A stretch of DNA of 16,825 nt from the NCBI GenBank assembly GCA_034411955.1, contig DAOUMF010000047.1, positions 1 through 16,825 of the forward strand, read 5' to 3'. Source of the DNA: DAOUMF01 sp034411955 (GTDB lineage: Bacteria > Chloroflexota > Dehalococcoidia > SM23-28-2 > RBG-16-64-32). A model generated the notes under the pieces. The model searched no databases. It was not told where the DNA came from and worked only from the letters and a program-made list of their open reading frames with translations. The first letter of the stretch is position 1. Each line of letters opens with the position of its first letter. Shown here piece by piece: positions 14,534 through 16,825 of the stretch. The translations under genes were made by a program, and so were the position numbers.

Positions 14534-14734
14534 CTACTTGAGCCCGTACCGCTTCTTGAACCGCTCCACACGGCCAGCCGTGTCCACGATGCGCTGCTCA
14601 CCGGTGAAGAACGGATGGCACCTGCTGCACACCTCCACTCGCACCTGCGGTTTGGTCGCACGCGTCTGCCAACTGTTACCGCAGGCGCAGGTGAAGACCG
14701 CGTCGACGTACTCCGGGTGTATTTTCGCCTTCAT
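14534..14734 (-). CDS. rpmE: Large ribosomal subunit protein L31, zinc-binding type
   Basis: L31 bridges the central protuberance of the large subunit to the small subunit head. The 66 residues are a normal length. Four cysteines, C16 and C18 (TCACGN) and C36 and C39 (CSRCHP), mark the zinc-binding form rather than the Cys-less zinc-starvation form. The end, RVERFKKRYG, is typical. ATG 14734 is preceded by TAGGAGGA, whose first three bases are the stop codon of rpmA 8 bp upstream. It is the last gene of rplU-rpmA-rpmE, followed by a stem-loop. Confidence 0.97.
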   Translation of the reverse strand: MKAKIHPEYVDAVFTCACGNSWQTRATKPQVRVEVCSRCHPFFTGEQRIVDTAGRVERFKKRYGLK

Positions 14735-14742
14735 CTGTCCTC

Positions 14743-15003
14743 CTAGCCCGCCGCCAGTACGCTGACCTTCTTCCGGCCCCCCTTCCGGTAGGGCTGGAAC
14801 TTCACCCGGCCCGGGACAGTGGCGAAGATGGTGAAGTCTCGCCCCATCCCCACGTTCACGCCGGGGTGGATGCGTGTGCCCCGCTGCCGCACGATGATCG
14901 TGCCCGGCAGCACCAGCTCGCCGTCGTAGCGCTTGACGCCCAGCCGCTTGGACTGGCTATCGCGGCCGTTCTTAGCGCTGCCGCCGCTCTTCTTGTGTGC
15001 CAT
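14743..15003 (-). CDS. rpmA: Large ribosomal subunit protein L27
   Basis: L27 lies near the peptidyl-transferase centre, where its N-terminal tail contacts the tRNA ends. The 86 residues start MAHKKSGGSAKNGRDS at ATG 15003, with no cleavable N-terminal extension of the Firmicutes kind. Other markers are GTIIVRQRGTRIHPG and GRDFTIFA. The start lies 2 bp after the rplU stop, and GGAGAG is found 9 nt upstream. Length and sequence are ordinary. Confidence 0.98.
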   Translation of the reverse strand: MAHKKSGGSAKNGRDSQSKRLGVKRYDGELVLPGTIIVRQRGTRIHPGVNVGMGRDFTIFATVPGRVKFQPYRKGGRKKVSVLAAG

Positions 15004-15005
15004 CG

Positions 15006-15839
15006 CTATTCACTCTCCGTCTTCTTGCGAGACCTCTTCGGTTTTTCGGCCTCGCCCTCGTTGGCGGGCTTACGGGCGCGGGGGCGACGGCCTGGCTTCA
15101 CCTCCGTCTCCGCCTGTTCCGCCTGCGCCTTGGGCGCCCGCGTTCGGCGCCTCGGCTTCTCCTCCGCCGCCGGTGCCTCCGCAGGCGCGGGCGCGGCCTC
15201 CGTCCCCGTCTCTACCTGCTCCACCTGTGCCTTGGGCGCCCGCGTTCGGCGCCTCGGCTTCTCCTCCGCCGCCGGTGCCTCCGCAGGCGCGGGCGCGGCC
15301 TCCGCCGTCGCCGCCTGCTCCACCTGTGCCTTGAGCGCCCGCGTTCGGCGCTTGGGCCTCTCCTCCGCCGCCGGTGCCTCCGCAGGCACGGGCGCGGCCT
15401 CCGCCGTCGCCACTTCCGGCTTCGGCTTGCGCGCGCGGGCCCGTCGCGCCGGCTTCGCCTCTTCTTTAGCCTGCGCCTTGGCCGCGCGGCGGCGCTTCGG
15501 CTTCTCTGCCGTCTTCGGCGGCTCTTCCTCCGTCAGGATCTGGCGCACCGCCAGACGGGTATAGCCCTGGCGATGGCCGCGACGACGGTGGTAGCGCGTC
15601 TTCGGCTTGTACTTGAAGACGATCACCTTGGGGCCGCGGCCGTGCTCCACCACCTCCGCGATCACCCGCGCCCCCTCCAGCCGGGGCTGCCCCACGCGCA
15701 CGTCTCCGTTCCCGGCGATCAGCAGCACATCGCTCAGCTCCACCGTGGAGCCCACCTCTGCCGGCAGCGGGTCTACATCGATGAGCTGGTCCAGCTCGAC
15801 CCTATACTGTCTGCCGCCGTTGCGCACTATCGCGTAGAT
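15006..15839 (-). CDS. rplU: Large ribosomal subunit protein L21 with long basic repeat tail; apparent ATC start
   Basis: L21 binds 23S rRNA in the large subunit. The core of about 100 residues is clear: YAIVRNGGRQYRVE, VIVFKYKPKTRYHRRRGHRQ and YTRLAVRQI. The family normally begins with Met just before YAIV, but here that codon is ATC (15839-15837). GGGAGGA lies 7 nt upstream at a normal distance. The only standard in-frame start upstream is GTG 15905, which sits in the promoter spacer before the predicted transcription start and has no ribosome site. I therefore annotate ATC, giving 277 residues; an ATG-to-ATC assembly error is the main alternative. After residue 105 comes an Ala/Pro/Glu/Lys/Arg-rich tail of about 170 residues with repeated 33-34-residue units, probably disordered and rRNA-binding. 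Confidence 0.85.
   Translation of the reverse strand: MYAIVRNGGRQYRVELDQLIDVDPLPAEVGSTVELSDVLLIAGNGDVRVGQPRLEGARVIAEVVEHGRGPKVIVFKYKPKTRYHRRRGHRQGYTRLAVRQILTEEEPPKTAEKPKRRRAAKAQAKEEAKPARRARARKPKPEVATAEAAPVPAEAPAAEERPKRRTRALKAQVEQAATAEAAPAPAEAPAAEEKPRRRTRAPKAQVEQVETGTEAAPAPAEAPAAEEKPRRRTRAPKAQAEQAETEVKPGRRPRARKPANEGEAEKPKRSRKKTESE
15128..15427 (-). repeat. Three tandem coding repeats (102/99 bp) in the rplU tail
   Basis: Units begin at about 15128, 15230 and 15329 on the plus strand, so they are in frame (34 and 33 codons). The first two share a run of about 75 identical bases; the third has scattered changes. Each encodes APAEAPAAEEKPRRRTRAP-type sequence. This indicates recent unequal duplication inside the gene. 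It is not a CRISPR array, because the repeats are contiguous and coding. Confidence 0.85.
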
Positions 15840-15845
15840 GACACT

Positions 15846-15852
15846 TCCTCCC
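15846..15852 (-). promoter_or_regulatory. Shine-Dalgarno site of rplU placing initiation at ATC
   Basis: GGGAGGA on the minus strand has its GGAGG core 7 nt before ATC 15839. A GTG in another frame lies only 2 nt after the core and is stopped after five codons. Only the ATC position combines normal spacing with the L21 frame. Confidence 0.65.
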
Positions 15853-15882
15853 GGGCGCCGCCTGATGCGCGCCCGATGTTCG

Positions 15883-15911
15883 ATTCTACCCGCAGGCAGA
15901 TGCACTGTCCA
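15883..15911 (-). promoter_or_regulatory. Sigma-70-type promoter of rplU-rpmA-rpmE
   Basis: On the minus strand TGGACA (15911-15906), a 17-bp spacer and TAGAAT (15888-15883) give five of six matches in each box. Predicted initiation near 15876 leaves a leader of about 37 nt before ATC 15839. An AGATG-N7-CATCT inverted repeat (15898-15914) overlaps the -35 box and could be a control site. Confidence 0.7.
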
Positions 15912-15939
15912 TCTCTAAGACAGGTAATCCCCTGCAGAT

Positions 15940-15968
15940 GGCGGACGCTAGAAGTCGCGGACTCCGCC
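15940..15968 (-). terminator. Possible hairpin at the end of ftsH
   Basis: GGCGGA (15940-15945) pairs with TCCGCC (15963-15968), with an inner CGC/GCG pairing. No T-run follows on the minus strand. It could be a weak terminator or mRNA-stabilising 3' structure for ftsH. Confidence 0.3.
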
Positions 15969-16825
15969 TAGCCGCTCTGCTCCGGGCCCAGCCGCGACTG
16001 TGTCTCCCAGGCCAGGCCCGGTTCGGACTGGGCTTGCTGCGCCGGAGGCTTCTCAGGGCTCTCGCCGGCCGTATCCGACGGCTGGGGCGGCTTCTCGGCC
16101 TTCACCAGCTCCTCGGACTCCTTGCCCGGCTGCGCGCTGAGGATGGCCTGCAACGTCTCGCCCTCGATGGTCTCCTCCTCCAGCAGCACTTTCACAACGT
16201 GATCCAGCTTGTCGCGGTTCTCCGTGAGGGTCCTACGTGACGTCTCGTACGCCCCGTCGACGATTCGGCGCACCTCGTCGTCTATCTCCTCCGCCACCTT
16301 CTCGCTGTAGTTGCGCTGCTCGGAGATCTCCCGGCCCAGGAAGACCATCTCCTCCTTGCGCCCGAAGGTCCGCGGGCCCAGGCGTTCGCTCATGCCCCAC
16401 TGGGTCACCATCTGGCGGGCCAGGCGGGTAGCCCGATCCAGGTCGTGCTGAGGGCCCGTCGTGGCCTCGCCGAATACCAGCTCCTCGGCCACCATGCCGC
16501 CCAGCGTCGCCGCCAGCATATCCTCGAACTGGCTCTTGGCGTAGAGGTGACGGTCTTCCTCCGGCAGGAAGCGCGTGAATCCCCCGGCCATGCCACGGGA
16601 GACGATGCTGATCTTGTAGGGCGGGTCCGCCTTGGGCAGCACATGGCCCACCAGCGCGTGTCCCGCCTCGTGGTAGGCGATGATCTCACGCTCCCGCTGG
16701 CTCATGACGCGGCTCTTGCGCTCCGGCCCGGCGATCACCCGGTCCACCGCCTCGTCCAACTCGGCCATCGTCACTTTCTTCTTGCCGCGGCGAGCGGCCA
16801 GGATGGAGGCCTCGTTCACCAGGTT
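15968..16825 (-). CDS. ftsH: ATP-dependent zinc metalloprotease FtsH, 5' part outside window
   Basis: FtsH is a membrane-anchored AAA+ protease that degrades misassembled membrane proteins and unstable regulators. Only the C-terminal 285 codons are present; the frame is open to the right edge, so the membrane and most AAA+ parts are missing. The end of the AAA+ lid (NLVNEASILAARRGKK) is followed by the M41 protease domain. This has the zinc motif HEAGHALVGH, the FTRFLPEEDRHLYAKSQ segment and the third zinc ligand region TTGPQHDLDRATRLAR. The protease core ends at about KVLLEEETIEGETLQAIL. A Pro/Glu/Ser/Gln-rich, probably disordered tail of about 55 residues then follows. It lies upstream of rplU, which has its own promoter. 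Confidence 0.96.
   Translation of the reverse strand, partial: NLVNEASILAARRGKKKVTMAELDEAVDRVIAGPERKSRVMSQREREIIAYHEAGHALVGHVLPKADPPYKISIVSRGMAGGFTRFLPEEDRHLYAKSQFEDMLAATLGGMVAEELVFGEATTGPQHDLDRATRLARQMVTQWGMSERLGPRTFGRKEEMVFLGREISEQRNYSEKVAEEIDDEVRRIVDGAYETSRRTLTENRDKLDHVVKVLLEEETIEGETLQAILSAQPGKESEELVKAEKPPQPSDTAGESPEKPPAQQAQSEPGLAWETQSRLGPEQSG

Noticed and set aside
15128..15430. Regularly spaced repeats suggesting a CRISPR-like array
   Set aside because: The units are contiguous, in-frame, 99-102 bp and coding. There are no unique spacers between short repeats and no cas genes nearby.
15840..15905. A 22-residue N-terminal extension of L21 from GTG 15905
   Set aside because: The GTG lies between the -35 and -10 boxes of a good promoter, has no Shine-Dalgarno site, and the extension is not expected for L21.
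14997..15971. A 324-codon open frame on the plus strand with Leu/Arg repeats
   Set aside because: It mirrors the rplU tail repeats on the opposite strand. The repeats are explained by the L21 frame, which has a clear ribosomal core, promoter and ribosome site.
1..16825. Defence, secretion, prophage or other novel multi-gene system
   Set aside because: All genes of convincing quality fall into known housekeeping or metabolic families. No nuclease-helicase pairs, integrases, toxin-antitoxin pairs, reverse transcriptases, tRNA-linked att sites or runs of unknown genes are present.

Overview
The window is a dense, GC-rich bacterial chromosome segment with almost no intergenic space, made largely of housekeeping genes. 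The gene content and style suggest a member of the Chloroflexota, perhaps a Dehalococcoidia-like or SAR202-like lineage. The hints are paired acyl-CoA dehydrogenases, a lipoprotein thermonuclease with a small C-terminal module, a YqhQ-type DUF1385 protein next to rpmE, and an ftsH-rplU-rpmA-rpmE order. This placement is inference from recognised families; no marker search was possible.

Layout. Positions 1-3796 (minus strand) hold the rod-shape operon mreB-mreC-mreD-mrdA, with the PBP2 gene cut by the left edge; a consensus promoter lies upstream of mreB. Positions 3952-6770 (minus) hold ligA followed closely by a secreted or lipid-anchored thermonuclease. From 6891 the plus strand carries a GNAT acetyltransferase, an 80-bp palindromic repeat element, hisH-hisA, two tandem paralogous acyl-CoA dehydrogenases, a TauE/SafE exporter and hisF-hisI. 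Positions 13546-16825 return to the minus strand with ftsH (cut by the right edge), rplU, rpmA, rpmE and a DUF1385 membrane protein. The DUF1385 gene converges on hisI with a 7-bp gap.

Function. MreB/C/D and PBP2 form the elongasome, which builds lateral cell wall. HisH, HisA, HisF and HisI cover the middle of histidine synthesis: HisI opens the phosphoribosyl-AMP ring, HisA isomerises ProFAR, and HisH-HisF make imidazole glycerol phosphate. The his genes are split into two pairs by the acyl-CoA dehydrogenase/exporter block, and each pair appears to have its own promoter. L21, L27 and L31 are large-subunit ribosomal proteins.

The points most worth a second look are as follows. (1) rplU seems to start at an ATC codon, supported by a Shine-Dalgarno site and a promoter that together exclude the only standard upstream start. 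(2) hisH, hisF and the GNAT gene share a TGn-TAnnnT box 6-9 nt before the start codon, suggesting leaderless mRNAs. (3) An 80-bp three-hairpin repeat lies between GNAT and hisH. (4) Both acyl-CoA dehydrogenases carry Asp where the catalytic Glu of MCAD-type enzymes is expected. (5) L21 has a long basic C-terminal tail made of recently duplicated 33-34-residue units. I found no defence system, CRISPR array, prophage, insertion sequence, tRNA or rRNA, and no gene-free stretch above 300 bp.
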